Positions 12,387 to 24,399 are shown, counted from the stretch's first letter. The stretch is DNA of 64,000 bases from Acanthosepion esculentum (GCA_964036315.1 OZ038488.1:63803254-63867253), one strand, 5' to 3'. Made by a program: numbers and translations. Notes: generated by a model from the sequence alone, not told the origin.

Positions 12387-12393
12387 TATATAA
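12338..12393. repeat. (TA)n microsatellite
   Basis: TA tract with small phase breaks near 12378. Confidence 0.95.
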
Positions 12394-12532
12394 ATTATAT
12401 GAAAAGATTACTTAACTTTTAAATATCAATCTTTTCTTATAATACCATTAACGCTTTATTTTTAATATTATTCTAATATTTTTAATATCGAGCACTACAC
12501 TATATCTAAAAATATCTTTTGTATCTTAAATC

Positions 12533-12534
<2 letters not shown>

Positions 12535-12592
<58 letters not shown>
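12535..12592. repeat. (TA)n microsatellite
   Basis: Pure TA tract flanking the left arm of the large inverted repeat that follows. Confidence 0.97.
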
Positions 12593-12595
<3 letters not shown>

Positions 12596-12600
12596 GTCAA

Positions 12601-12780
12601 TGTAAATGTAAAAGTGAACATTGAAGTCAACACGCAGTCGTCAGGCTAGCATGAAGCATCCTGTCACCTCTGAGTGTTGACTTCAATGTTCACTTTTATA
12701 TTTACATTTACATACGCTCTATCTCTGATATTGAGCACTTTACCCCATAAATATAGTACACCTTAAAACTATATTTCTTC

Positions 12781-12841
<61 letters not shown>

Positions 12842-12955
12842 TATGTAAATGTAAATATAAAAGTTAACATTGAAGTCAACACTCAGAGGTGACAGGATGC
12901 TTCATGCTAGCCTGACGACTGCGTGTTGACTTCAATGTTCACTTTTACATTTACA
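12601..12955. mobile_element. Family T palindromic element, 117-bp inverted arms around (TA)n
   Basis: Left arm 12601-12717 and right arm 12839-12955 are inverted copies with one mismatch that I can find (a T for G near 12865). Each arm is itself bounded by inverted words: GTGAACATTGAAGTCAACAC and GTGTTGACTTCAATGTTCAC. The spacer holds a 65-bp conserved segment (TCTGATATTGAGCACTTTA, then CCTTAAAACTATATTTCTTC) and (TA)n. The same words recur at 31789-32000, 45228-45402 and, weakly, 61420-61550. No ORF. Origin unknown. Confidence 0.85.
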
Positions 12956-12959
12956 TTTA

Positions 12960-13690
<731 letters not shown>

Positions 13691-13692
13691 CG

Positions 13693-13696
<4 letters not shown>

Positions 13697-13771
<75 letters not shown>

Positions 13772-13772
13772 A
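13697..13772. repeat. (TA)n then (TG)n compound microsatellite
   Basis: TA run switching to TG near 13729. Confidence 0.97.
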
Positions 13773-14165
13773 TTAAAAAATAAAAAAGGTTTCCTGTTGT
13801 TTATTGTTCATTGTTCATTTATTACTTCTAATAATAATTATTCAATGCTAATATAACTACTGCTGATAATAATTCTGTCCTAATACTACTAATAATACTA
13901 CTAATTCTGATTTTCATTTCATTTTGAAAAACATTTTGTTTACTACGCCCTCAGTTTAATTTGTTTTAATATCGCCTTTTGCGTGTTGGCTTTTATCGCA
14001 TTTCGCGTATTCACCCGCGTATTCGAAGTGCTTAGAACGAGAAGATATATTTACGAATACGAACCGGAAATCAGAAAAAAAATATTATAAATATTGAAAA
14101 GGTATTGATAAACTTTTGTTGGATTTTAATCAGATATGTATCAATGAAAATTTGCTACCAAATTA

Positions 14166-14166
<1 letters not shown>

Positions 14167-14247
<81 letters not shown>
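14167..14247. repeat. (TG)n microsatellite
   Basis: About 80 bp of uninterrupted TG. Confidence 0.98.
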
Positions 14248-14249
<2 letters not shown>

Positions 14250-14504
14250 AGCTGTGTTCAAGTCGTCTGAAGATCACGTGAACATGAAACTCGAATAACG
14301 ACTAGGGCCCTCCCCCTTTCATAGGAATTAACGTTGCTAAGCGTTTTTGATCTGCCTAGGCAACCTAGCCTTCTTTACTTTACTAAGTTTGCCGTTAGAC
14401 CTTTTTTCTTTTTTCTGTGTTGTCGTTTTTGTTCGATTTGCATAAAAGTTTTAGGTTTTGGCAAGATGTTCGTTGATTCCATCAACGGTTGTGGTTTCAT
14501 ATAT

Positions 14505-14990
14505 ATGAATAAGGACAAAAGGAAAACTCATCTTCGTCAACGCGTTTCTTCTTCTCATGGTCTTTATCAAGGCGAATGTAAGGAATTTATTTGCAGCAAA
14601 TATTTATAAACAAAAGTAAAAATGTCAGTTTTAGAGAATTTTTAAATTTAAGAGGCGCTCATAAATATTCATCTAGTTAACTGAAAAATCTAGGTAAATT
14701 ATGCTAAGTGACGTAATTTAATTTGTAGTAAACGAATGTGAGTAAATGATGTTGTTATTGAATTTTTTATGCAATTAATATTTAAATTATTTTAGCATGG
14801 GATAAATTTATGTATTATGTATACAGGAAGTTATGAATTTAACCGTTCTCTTTTATTTTGTAATATTTCTATAGTCGTGTATGATGGCTTTGGAAAAGAG
14901 AAATTCTTTCAGGAATTAAGATATTTGAAGTTTTCCATTTGTCTTTATTCATATTGTTCTTTTATATTTATATTTTTAGTTATATCTTAA
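14505..14990 (+). mobile_element. Family E element copy
   Basis: Starts GAATAAGGACAAAAGGAAAA, then TTTCTTCTTCTCATGG, CTTTATCAAGGCGAATG and AATATTTATAAACAAAAGT. The interior (CTCATAAATATTCATC, TAAATTATGCTAAGTGACG) matches 48835-49150. Its right end TTGTCTTTATTCATATTG equals the right end of the 8115-8650 element. No ORF. Confidence 0.6.
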
Positions 14991-14996
14991 TTTTTT

Positions 14997-14997
<1 letters not shown>

Positions 14998-15087
<90 letters not shown>
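14998..15087. repeat. (CA)n then (TA)n compound microsatellite
   Basis: CA 14999-15032 and TA 15033-15087, ending where the perfect hairpin begins. Confidence 0.96.
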
Positions 15088-15088
<1 letters not shown>

Positions 15089-15213
15089 TATTGGAGACAT
15101 ATTTATATTTAAGTTAACATGAAGAGACGATAGACACAAGACTAGTCAGAAACAAAAAAAAATGTGTCTATCGTCTCTTCATGTTAACTTAAATATAAAT
15201 ATGTCTCCAATAA
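15088..15213. repeat. Perfect hairpin: 51-bp arms, 24-bp loop
   Basis: Arms 15088-15138 and 15163-15213 are exact inverted copies as far as I can check (TTATTGGAGACATATTTA at the outer end, GATAGACACA at the inner end). The loop is A-rich. There is no coding potential. Perfect arms imply recent formation or ongoing homogenisation. It may be a foldback element or a palindromic duplication. Confidence 0.93.
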
Positions 15214-15360
15214 CCATGTCCTGAAGATGGTCAACTAGACCGAAACATCTGACGTCGACAGCAAAACAAAATTAAAACAGTAAACTTACATATTCGGATT
15301 TTACTTTGTCTTTTCCATATTTTTTCATCATACCGTCGGATCTACATTCACATATTTGCT

Positions 15361-15361
<1 letters not shown>

Positions 15362-15434
<73 letters not shown>
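15362..15434. repeat. (TA)n microsatellite
   Basis: Pure TA tract. Between the hairpin and this tract lies a motif (CTGAAGATGGTCAACTAG, then ACCGAAACATCTGACG) in the style of the foldback families here. Confidence 0.97.
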
Positions 15435-15438
<4 letters not shown>

Positions 15439-15575
15439 CAAGTCTTTATTACAGCTCTTTTCTTTACTAGTCCCTGATAAAATATAAGGTTGATCTTATC
15501 TGTTCTAATCGCAGATGTTCTAATGGTATTTACACCAATTCCCTCTCCCGGGAATATGACACATAGTCTACATTA

Positions 15576-15989
15576 ATGTGGGACACTATGCATGCATTGG
15601 GTAAAAGACCAATTTTTTTCCTTTCTTTGTTTTTGTACTTAACATACAACAGACACCGGAGTAGGAAGAGGTGGTGTCTTGGAGGATTGAATCAACTCGA
15701 AGAATATATTGCCCTTGAAGATCCTTGGCTACGAATGAACCAAGAATGGAGCTCTGATCTCAGAGAATCTCAATACATTTCTTACCGTTGCGAATATAAC
15801 AGTGCGTTCGTGAATGTAGCACCTCAAGTAAACACAGGAACATTTTCTAATTATTCCATTCTCTATTTTAGTATGCTGCAGGTATCGAGGAAAAGACTTG
15901 ACACTACATTAATTAGTTCAACGGTAAGACGTTGCCTGGAGAAAGGCGTACTGGAAGAAGTAAAAATATATATCGTTGACGAGGAATGA
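15576..15989 (+). CDS. 137-codon ORF of unknown nature, possible exon
   Basis: The longest open frame not explained by a repeat or transposon motif. It codes for a mixed, non-repetitive sequence (for example RSRKRWCLGGLNQLEEY and DPWLRMNQEWSSDLRES) that I do not recognise. Inside are splice-like signals: polypyrimidine then CATACAACAG ending at 15652, CTCTATTTTAG ending at 15871, and a donor-like ACGGTAAGA with GT at 15924. These could bound an exon at 15872-15923, but one distance (about 44 bp) would be a very short intron. It could be a chance ORF or an unrecognised repeat. Confidence 0.15.
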   Translation: MWDTMHALGKRPIFFLSLFLYLTYNRHRSRKRWCLGGLNQLEEYIALEDPWLRMNQEWSSDLRESQYISYRCEYNSAFVNVAPQVNTGTFSNYSILYFSMLQVSRKRLDTTLISSTVRRCLEKGVLEEVKIYIVDEE

Positions 15990-16414
15990 TCAAGAACTGG
16001 GATCAGATATCAGTAGATCAAATTGATATTTCGTCAACCTTCCATGTGGACGGGATATGTCAAAAGGCCTTTTTAATGCAAGAAAATTGAGGCTGGAGAC
16101 ACAAAAAATTTACCCAGCTCCCTCGTGACTTCCTATTTCGGACGAACCAGGCGTCAGCGTTTAACCCTGAACCAACCCGTTTAAGTGTTTCCTGGAACTC
16201 GGGAGTCAAAATATGTATCCCTCACTACGATTAACCAAAGACGAGGAAGAAATCTACTATAACTTATATATATTTACAACAATTTGTTACATTTACAACA
16301 GTGAAAGGACATATTAGCCCTGAGTCTAATTCTCTGGCCAGAAACATAATACATGTTTGGTATTTGCTATCTAGAGTGAGGTTTTTTTCTCAACTTATAA
16401 CGGCAAAACATGGG

Positions 16415-16560
16415 CGCCTCGAGGCGGTGTAATGGTTAGCAAGTTTGTCTCGCTAGAACAATTAGGACTGAGTAGTGAGTTCGATCTTCACTGGGTGACC
16501 CCTACTTTCGGCCTTGTGCCACATCTAAGCTACGCTTTGAAAATCACTATAACGCCAAAA
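16415..16560 (+). mobile_element. SINE family C (tRNA-derived)
   Basis: GAGGCGGTGTAATGGTTAGC (A-box region) and GTGAGTTCGATCTTCACTGG (B-box) lie about 50 bp apart, followed by TTTCGGCCTTGTGCCACAT and TAAGCTACGCTTTGAAAA. Copies with the same order lie at 39150-39290 and, truncated, 38475-38545. Pol III-type SINE head. Confidence 0.7.
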
Positions 16561-16780
16561 CATATAATAGACTTTGACGTCATATAATATATACGTTCGT
16601 AATGTTTAGAATAGAAATGATATAATAACCACATAATTTTGTCTGTTTGGCAAATGTGACTGCTTTTTCCTTTATTCCCACATTTTCATCTGTATATACC
16701 AGAGACATCTGAAGACAGGGTTTAAAATACATTGATTGTCTCTATTCCAGAGAGGTTATGATTCCCCTGAAAAAACTCAC

Positions 16781-17500
16781 CGATTTAACTATAGTCTTAA
16801 GTATAAATAAACAACCAACATTTATTTATAGAATCAAATATAAATAAGCGACTAATATTTAACTATAGACTCAAGTATAAATAAACAACCAACATTTATT
16901 TATAGATTCAAATATAAATAAGCGGCTAATATTTAACTATAGTCTCAAGTATAAATAAACAAGCAACATTTATTTATAGACTACAGTATATATAAGCGGC
17001 CAATACTTAACTATAGTCTCAAGTATAAATAAACAAGCAACATTTATTTATAGATCCAAATATAAATAAGCGACTAATATTTAACTATAGTCTCAAGTAT
17101 AAATAAACAAGCAACATTTATTTATAGACTACAGTATAAATAAGCGGCCAATACTTAACTATAGTCTCAAGTATAAATAAACAAGCAACATTTATTTACA
17201 GATTCAAATATAAATAAGCGGCTAATATTTAACTATAGTCTCAAGTATAAATAAACAACTCACGTTTGTCTATATACTCAAGTATAAATAAACAGCCAAT
17301 ATGTAACTTTAGAATTAATTTTAAAAAATCATTGATTTTTCCTATACACTGAAGTATAAATAAACGGCCAATATTTACGTATAGAATCAAGTATTACTAA
17401 GCTACTAGTATTTGCCGGGAGACGAAAGTATAAATAAGCAAAATTTACCTATAAATTCAACTAAAAATCAACGTCCAATATTCAACTGGAGGCTAGAGTA
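16781..17500. repeat. 37-bp minisatellite with 74-bp higher-order unit
   Basis: The repeat alternates two related 37-bp monomers: one with AAGTATAAATAAACAA(C/G)CAAC then ATTTATTTATAGA, the other with AATATAAATAAGCG(A/G)C then TAATATTTAACTATAG. About nine 74-bp dimers can be followed. Copies are close to one another from about 16800 to 17260 and decay towards 17500. No coding potential. Confidence 0.92.
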
Positions 17501-20220
17501 TAAGGAAAATAGCTCTTGACATTAAATAATCCTAAAAATGTTGATATGTCGTAACATCCACGTTCTAGATCTGATATGGTTTGAAGAATAATTCTTATGA
17601 CGGAAAGGAAATATTGCACTGAATAGGAACTACGGAAAGAAATTGTTTTGATAAAAGGAAAACTACAGTATAATCGGACCGCGGATGTAACTAGTTAATA
17701 GAATCTTCCATGTGCCGTTTACCGTCAGGAAGCTGGAGATCATGGTTCTCCACAATTTCCTTTCCTTTGTAGCTCTCAGCAAATGTTGTTTTCTTGTTAT
17801 CTTACCTCCGCAAAATTGATAAAAGTCAGCATATCGTGATTAAAAGATGCTCTAAACGTAATGAAAACAAAGTTTTATCGTCAAAGTCTGTTATTATTAA
17901 GAAGAAGGTTCAAAGTATTTTCTGAATATTCATTTTTTTATTCCCTTTTAGAATATTCGAAATTTTGATTTAAAAAATTGTTTTTCTTGCGCCAGCGATT
18001 GTATTAACATTTAGCATAGCAAATTTTAGCCTTTTGCGTTGGCAGACACATTAAATTGGAAATTCTTGCAAATATCAAATAATTGTCGGGATTTAATAAT
18101 ATTTTCAGGACTTATTCACACATGAATGAAATTATTTTTTAATGATTTTGTTAGAAAATCTCGGTAAAAATATTTTTTACATGTGTTTCACCATCTTACT
18201 TTTTATGAAAACTTGATAAATTCAAATGAATAATTATTACTGACGATGTTATTTAAGAGCAGAATTCTTTGGAGAATTTAAATCACCGATTTTTTTTTTT
18301 TTTTTTTGCAAAATCGGACCACGTGTTACAGATAATCTGTTCTGAATCGAAAAATAAAATCGCAATAATACTAAGACATTATTTAATACGAGAAGCTTTT
18401 AATTGTTTTTATGAATAATATATATTGAAGACAATATTGTCGGAAGAAAAAACAATTCGATGAAAATTGAATTTTTATAAGATTTGTTTTCATTTTTTTT
18501 AATTTAAAATTGAATAATTTATAAAGTTTTTAAATCTTTTAAAATTCAGTTTCAATGGGATAAATCTTAGAAAATATTGTTATTAAGTAAAACTATATTT
18601 ACTAATTATGATTAGTAAATTGTAAACTTTATTACAATCTGACGACTCCGAATATTTTTAAAAGAATTTCGATTCGTAATTATATGTGTATATACGTGAA
18701 GAATTTCTAAGTATAGATGTTCAAACCTAGTATTATTATTAAAAGGTCACGTGTTTTAAGGGTTGTCTCCCCCCTCATATAAACTTTATCGTCTGCTCCA
18801 CCATACTTAAATATGAACACTTTTTCAGCTGTCATTCGACTGTTAATAAATCAATTAACACGTCAGAAAAAAGAAGACCCCGTGGTTAAGAAATGCTTTT
18901 ATACGACATTTTATGCTATAAGTAATATTTGTTTCAAATAAGATTAGTTTAACTTTAAATTTGCCAACTTTCCTCAGTTAAAGTTTCAGAAATATTTATT
19001 TTATTTTTGTAAGATTTTTAAAACCGAGAATTAACTTTTGTATACAAATGTGTCAAAATAACCGATTTTATTGATTTTACTAAAAAACGATTCTGATCAA
19101 TATAATTTCTATTTGAAATACACCACATTTTGCTTACTGGAAATAGTAAATTTTAAATCCTTTAGCTTTCAATTAAAGTTTTTTCATTTTTTTAAATTCC
19201 TTTTAAAACTTACGTATACCGAATTAGTGGAGGTACCTATTATCAGACTCTTTCACTTGACCCTTCCCTCCCCCTTTCATTCTCTCCCTTGAGTAGCCCT
19301 TGGACCTTGTACTGGGTGGACTATTAGTAAAAAAAGTCATTTAGTGCGATGAAGTATTAACATTGTTCTGATATATAGAAATTTATATATTATATTCTCC
19401 CATACGGGACTACAAAAGTATAACGGTAAGAAAACTCTTTTTAAAGGCAGCCGAGTCCATTTTTCGCTAGGTGCTCAAATTTCGTAGTCTTGTGCCAGAC
19501 TTGATTAAATTTGGTAAAAACCGACTTAGAAAAAAGACAGAGGAACACTTAGATTTCGCTGTTTGCGCTGTGATCATTCCAAGCCACCGGCTTATTTAAA
19601 TATTTTTATGGTATTGATGCCGAATGTGCACAGAGATATGTGCACAGAGATAAGTGCCCCTGCTTCAATCGTTTCTGATTTCGTAGAATTTTCCGCTCCA
19701 TAATCAGAAAACAGCGGTGGGCAGCTCATAGATGTTTGTTTAGGCCATCTGCTCTGTCTTCCCATATTCAGAACTTTCAGGTGTGGCTTTGAGGTAAAAG
19801 AAGCGTACCGACAGATAATCGAACTCAGATTCCGTTTTTCCTCGAGAATAAGGCAGCAAGGAAATTTGATAATCCTTCACAAGCGGCGTAAAATAATCCG
19901 TCAAAGTTCTGCTTCACTTAAACGGCGTAAAATAAACTTTTTTCCTCCACTTCACGTGGTACACCAAGTGCCAATCAATTGTCGATCCGAATCAATTATT
20001 ATCACGAGAAGATATTTTCCAAGAGCGGTGCTTATTGAAACTTGGCAATTATCTCAGGGAACCTACGACTGTGCTGCGCTGGTTAGGCACAACGACGTGT
20101 TCATTAGAAACAGTCAACATTGCAACCAGTGCAACCGGCCATTTAGGTATAAGTGACTTATAAAGATGCAACAGATGGTTATCTATGGCATTGCAAATTA
20201 TGTAAACATCGTCGAAATGT
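17501..20220. other. AT-rich stretch, no gene recognised
   Basis: Long low-complexity AT-rich DNA. I see a T-run at 18291-18308 and a short tandem (ATGTGCACAGAGAT twice near 19630). The short open frames at 19071-19292 and 19866-20156 have no recognisable motif. Confidence 0.5.
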
Positions 20221-20224
20221 CAAA

Positions 20225-20435
20225 GATGATTCGTTCTCATTGTGTCCCAGAAATGTCAACTCCGTCTTTCTTTGGTTCCATTTTTCTTAAAACTTCTTCG
20301 TTGCTCACATGTTCAGTTCCTGGTATTCTCAGCATCCTTCTGTAGAACCATATCACTCTTTCCTCAAGTCTCCTGTTCATCTTTGAAGAAGTTGTTAAAC
20401 ATTCAGTCGTGGAGGGGGATTGATAGTACATAAAA
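20225..20435 (-). pseudogene. RTE-like LINE fragment (C-terminal)
   Basis: The minus strand encodes RRLEERVIWFYRRMLRIPG then TEHVSNEEVLRKMEPKK, the C-terminal block of the 5070-6400 LINE family. About 65 codons are left, followed by another copy on the opposite strand at 20820. Confidence 0.75.
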
Positions 20436-20819
20436 GTTCGCCATATTCGTACTAGCTTCGAACGAAATTTTCATGTTTCCCAAACCTTTGTACGTGGGTG
20501 GATTTCACTGATTGCATACATAGCTAAAGATTCCAGTCTACTCCATTTTTTTGAATTATAATAATATTACTACTAATAATAATAATAATAGTAAACGGTC
20601 TCCGTTTGCGCTCACACCGATAATAATGATCTGATTTTTATATGTTTGCGTGTTTGTTACAAAAAAAAATGAAAAAAAAATCAAATGAACATTGAAAGAG
20701 GAAAAGAAGCTGTGATTACGAATTACTGGTGGCTGGAAAGGGCGCTAAGCTTACCGCACTAATTTCTCTCCTCGGTTGACTGATTGATCCAATGAAGGTG
20801 TTCGCCTGGAAAATCATGT

Positions 20820-21115
20820 GGCGTTAAGAAAGCCTTCTGTCTGTATGGAAAGAGGAATAGGAGACTTGAAGCAACAGAAATGTGATTCTACAGAAGGATA
20901 CTGAAGATACAGTGAACCGAACATGTGAGCAAAGACGAGGTTTTGGAGAAAATGGAAATAAAAAGGGAACTAATACTTAACATCAGGAAGAGACAGTTGA
21001 GGTTTCTGAAGCGCATAATAAGGAAGGAGGGCTTGGAAAATCTGATACTCACGGAACACAAAAGAGTGCAAAAGGCTGTTGTATCTCGTGTTTTCGAGGT
21101 AACAGAGAGAAATAA
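20820..21115 (+). pseudogene. RTE-like LINE fragment (C-terminal)
   Basis: The plus strand carries the family block: LEATEM-like region near 20866, then SKDEVLEKMEIKRELILN and IRKRQLRFLKRIIRKEG, ending about HKRVQKAV at 21080. The 3' portion resumes after an interruption at 21395. Confidence 0.75.
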
Positions 21116-21159
21116 ATAAGGAAGACAAACTTGTATGTAAGCAATGAAGTATAAGGTTT

Positions 21160-21395
21160 ACTCCACGAAAGTACACTTAGCAAATGACCTAATGCTAACT
21201 CGGCATTTACCTAGCCTCAGCACAAGGTAAGATGCGGCACAAGGCCAGTTTTTACGTGGGGCGATTCCGAACTCGGAGGTTCGGGCAAAAATTCCCCGTA
21301 GACCCCATATAAACACTAAGAGCTTAACACGCGGCTGATACCTAATGCTGACTCTGCTCAACTCCTCTTATTTACATAAATGGACGATTCCATTC
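21160..21395. repeat. Insert between LINE pieces with partial duplicate at 21603
   Basis: TAATGCTGACTCTGCTCAAC and the following TTATTTACATAAA(T/C)GGACGA occur near 21340-21388 and again near 21625-21676. Each is preceded by a GCGGCT(G)AT word, and the second has a 10-bp extension (TAAACTGCGC). Nature unknown. Confidence 0.45.
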
Positions 21396-21720
21396 ATTTA
21401 TGTCCTATATGACAGAGGGTCAGATGAAAACACCGCATAACATACTTAGTGAGCCTGATTAAACGGATGGCAGAGTGGGGCTTAGAAGAAATAATAGAAA
21501 TACAATGTTTATTACGAGCCACAAGGAATGGGAAGTTGTGTTTGTCTACCTCCCCAGACGAGACTCTGCCCGAAGGTATAGAGTTTGACAAACATTAAGA
21601 GTCTAGCATGCGGCTATGACCTAATGCTGACTCTGCTCAACTCCGCTAAACTGCGCTTATTTACATAAACGGACGAATGGGAAGTTGTGGAGAGCCATGA
21701 TCGCCTACTTCCCGTGTGGA
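21395..21720 (+). pseudogene. RTE-like LINE 3' end, interrupted
   Basis: 21450-21545 encodes LIKRMAEWGLEEIIEIQCLL then RATRNGKL, and 21680-21715 resumes with GGGAAGTTGTGGAGAGCCAT and GATCGCCTACTTCC. Both are the end of the LINE ORF (compare LLRAARDRGRWRAMIAYVLK at 40 kb). The piece is split by the duplicated segment at 21603-21676. Confidence 0.6.
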
Positions 21721-21889
21721 CACGGTCCAAAAGGGGGAACAGAAGCTTTGTTATGCAATCACGTTATGCAGACTTCTCGAGAAGTATAGGATCAAAGCTT
21801 TACCACGATAGGAATTGCTGCTCTGGCTTCCAGGGTCGGGTTGCTAGCCCCACGCTCAACCGGTTTGGGATTTAGAGTTATCATCCAAA

Positions 21890-22420
21890 GCGAACATCAT
21901 CTCCCAGTTGATGGGCTCAAGATGCATTCATATGTTTCCAAATACGAAAGTGCATGCAATGGACTTTTTAATCATTTCACCCCAAGCAAGACAATAAAGC
22001 CACTAAGACGGAACGGTTTACTGAGCGTGAAAGAATAAGTGGAAAAGAAAAACATTAAGGAAGAAGAACAATAAAAGAACAGGAATTTAGGCAATAGATA
22101 ACGATTGATATTGCATTTAATTTTTTGAAGATCAAACTTGACTGGTAAACAAGAAGCCGGGAGAGAGTTCTACAAGCGAGAAGTGTGATAGAAGAAACTT
22201 TTAACATAGAACATATGATTACATCTAGCAATAGCGATTGTAAAATTATTAGACCTTACTGTTTATCTCGTACTGGGCTTAACTTCATAATACCGAAGTG
22301 CCAAAGCTTTCATCAAAAGAATTAAATATTTATAGGAAAGACACCGGGAAGCTGCGTTATGAGGGTGGGAAAGTGAGGACCGATAGAATTGCAGATTTTT
22401 CTTTGGATTTTACAAACAAT
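21890..22420 (-). pseudogene. CR1/Jockey-like LINE 3' region
   Basis: The minus strand near 22410-22325 reads KIQRKICNSIGPHFPTL, a post-RT motif of CR1/Jockey-type LINEs (compare KIQRRICNLI). The 3' end near 22035-21965 carries CGCTCAGTAAACCGTTCCG and GCTTGGGGTGAAATGATT, the same terminal words as the copies at 38.9 and 55.07 kb. The middle is degenerate. Confidence 0.6.
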
Positions 22421-22424
22421 TAAA

Positions 22425-22503
22425 AGCATAGAATGATCTGAACTTGAACCCGACACGATATTCCTACTTTCCATGCGAATAACCGCTACGCTACACGTAC
22501 ACA
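22425..22503 (-). other. tRNA-like sequence
   Basis: The minus strand reads GTGTAGCGTAGCGGTTATTC (A-box region) and later GTCGGGTTCAAGTTCAG (B-box). It is probably a SINE head; I could not draw a full cloverleaf. Confidence 0.4.
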
Positions 22504-22922
22504 TCCTTTCACGCTATTCAAAATTAGTAAAAATATTTTAAGTAAAGTAAGCTATGTCTTGGGAATATTTCATTTAATAGAGCAAAAGCAACATAGGTGT
22601 CACTCGATCTGAACTATAAGCGACACATTCAACCGAAGAAATATCACGCCACACTACCTGGCTCCTCTCGGTTAAGAACTCAGGTCGGCATTGTTGTCCT
22701 GAGTAAATAGCTTGCCCTCTAATTCTTGTCTACCTCTTAAATGCTGTGAATAAATTACATTCTCTGCTTTTTGTCTCTTCGCGTTTTCTATTCTAGAATG
22801 TAAGCTGATCGTTGTCAGGTGTACAAGAAAGCAGTTCATGAGTAAAAAAAAATGCGAACGGGACAACATCAAAGAATGCGTTTATTATTTTCTTCATTGT
22901 ATCATTATGAAGAAATATTGCG

Positions 22923-22928
<6 letters not shown>

Positions 22929-23007
<79 letters not shown>
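22929..23007. repeat. (TA)n microsatellite
   Basis: Pure TA tract of about 80 bp. Confidence 0.97.
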
Positions 23008-23010
<3 letters not shown>

Positions 23011-23224
23011 AGTAATGAGTGTCTGGGTAACATATAGGTACAATATCGCAAATTTTACAAACGAAAAAAAATGTCCCGTGTCAAATCAAAAAAACAGAAT
23101 TTTTAACAAATTATCCCATGAAATTTATTTCTTATCTTCATTGCAATAATAAAACGCAGTGGCAGTTACATTTTCATCTTTTATGCGCCGTGTACCTTCA
23201 ATATATGCGCGATCATTGCTCTCT

Positions 23225-23535
23225 ACAACTTCCTATCTGTTATTTACATTATTTATTTGTCCTCATTTTTGTTGTTGTTATCACAACGTTTCGGCCGTTA
23301 TGACATCCGACCATCATCAAATGTATGTCGATCCGGGTAATCTAAAGTGAATTCCAAATTGAACCCTTTATTAAATCTATGAAGGTAGACACTTCCACTG
23401 ACCATGTCTAGGTATATCACGTACTGTTCTTATTGCCCGCGCTGTTTCCAGTGAATCAAAGTACATACATCCCGAGCCAGGGATTGAACTCACAATTACT
23501 GTCACCAAATTCACGAGGCAACGCTTTAATGCACT
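23225..23535. mobile_element. Half of a family F element with tRNA-like end
   Basis: TATCACAACGTTTCGGCCGT, then CATCATCAAATGTATGTCGA and TCCGGGTAATCTAAAG match the left half of the 56910-57412 element. At 23470-23535 GAGCCAGGGATTGAACTCAC (reversed B-box) and ACGAGGCAACGC mark the tRNA-like core (-). The opposite TIR is missing. Confidence 0.55.
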
Positions 23536-23665
23536 AGGATTTTGTTCCTATCCTTAGTAATGTTTTCCTTTTTTACTATGCATCCCTCGCACCGTTCTAC
23601 CATCTATGTACAAAATCTCGTTAGGTAGGTTACTCACGTATAAAAATACCAATCAATCTCAATAA

Positions 23666-23666
<1 letters not shown>

Positions 23667-23730
<64 letters not shown>
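23667..23730. repeat. (TA)n microsatellite
   Basis: TA tract followed by a short TG run. Confidence 0.96.
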
Positions 23731-23738
<8 letters not shown>

Positions 23739-23777
23739 GTGTGTGTGTGTTATGAAATGGATTAAATCCGACAGTTA

Positions 23778-23925
23778 TTTAATGTATTTGCTGTTTATAC
23801 GTTAATTTAATAGATACAATTTAAGTAAATGTAATAATAGAAAGTTAATCATGTTTATTTAAAAAACAGAACATTTACTTACATAAATTGTATCTAGTAA
23901 AATAACGTATAAACAGAAAATATAT
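23778..23925. repeat. Imperfect inverted repeat, about 55-bp arms
   Basis: Left arm (GCTGTTTATACGTTA, then TAGATACAATTTAAGTAAATG) and right arm (CATTTACTTACATAAATTG, then TAACGTATAAACAG) are inverted, with small indels. A spacer of about 40 bp separates them and TG-rich tracts lie on both outer sides. Confidence 0.75.
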
Positions 23926-24189
23926 TAAATATATGTGTGTGTGTATATTGTGTGTGTATGTATGTGTATATATGTGTGCGTGTCTGTGCGTATGTATGTG
24001 TGTATAGGGATGTGTGTATCTGTATGTGTATATGTGTGCTTGTGTGATGTCACTTTTATTCACTTAGAGTTAATACCAATCGAGCAGTCACCCATTGTAT
24101 TTCTGTAAAACTTATTCTGCGTTTTTAGTCAGATCTGACACTTGTAAATATAAAGCACGACAGAAGGAATCAGTTCCTGGATCGATATA

Positions 24190-24362
24190 GTGAGACAACC
24201 ATTTTCCAGCTTTTTTGCTTCTTTTTTTGGGGTATTTTTTATTTTAATTTTTTTTGGTATTTTTTATTTTATTTTTTTTTTGGTATTTTTTTTTTTTTTG
24301 GTATTTTTTATTTTATTTTTTTTTTTTTTTTTTTTGTTTTATTTTATTTATTTATTTTTTTT
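24190..24362. repeat. T-rich simple repeat
   Basis: Degenerate tandem of TTTTTTGGTATTTT and TTTATTTTATTTT words ending in TTTA repeats. The hydrophobic F/L frame through it is an artefact. Confidence 0.93.
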
Positions 24363-24399
24363 GGCAATGGATTATATGTACGCATACGTCTTGTCTGGA

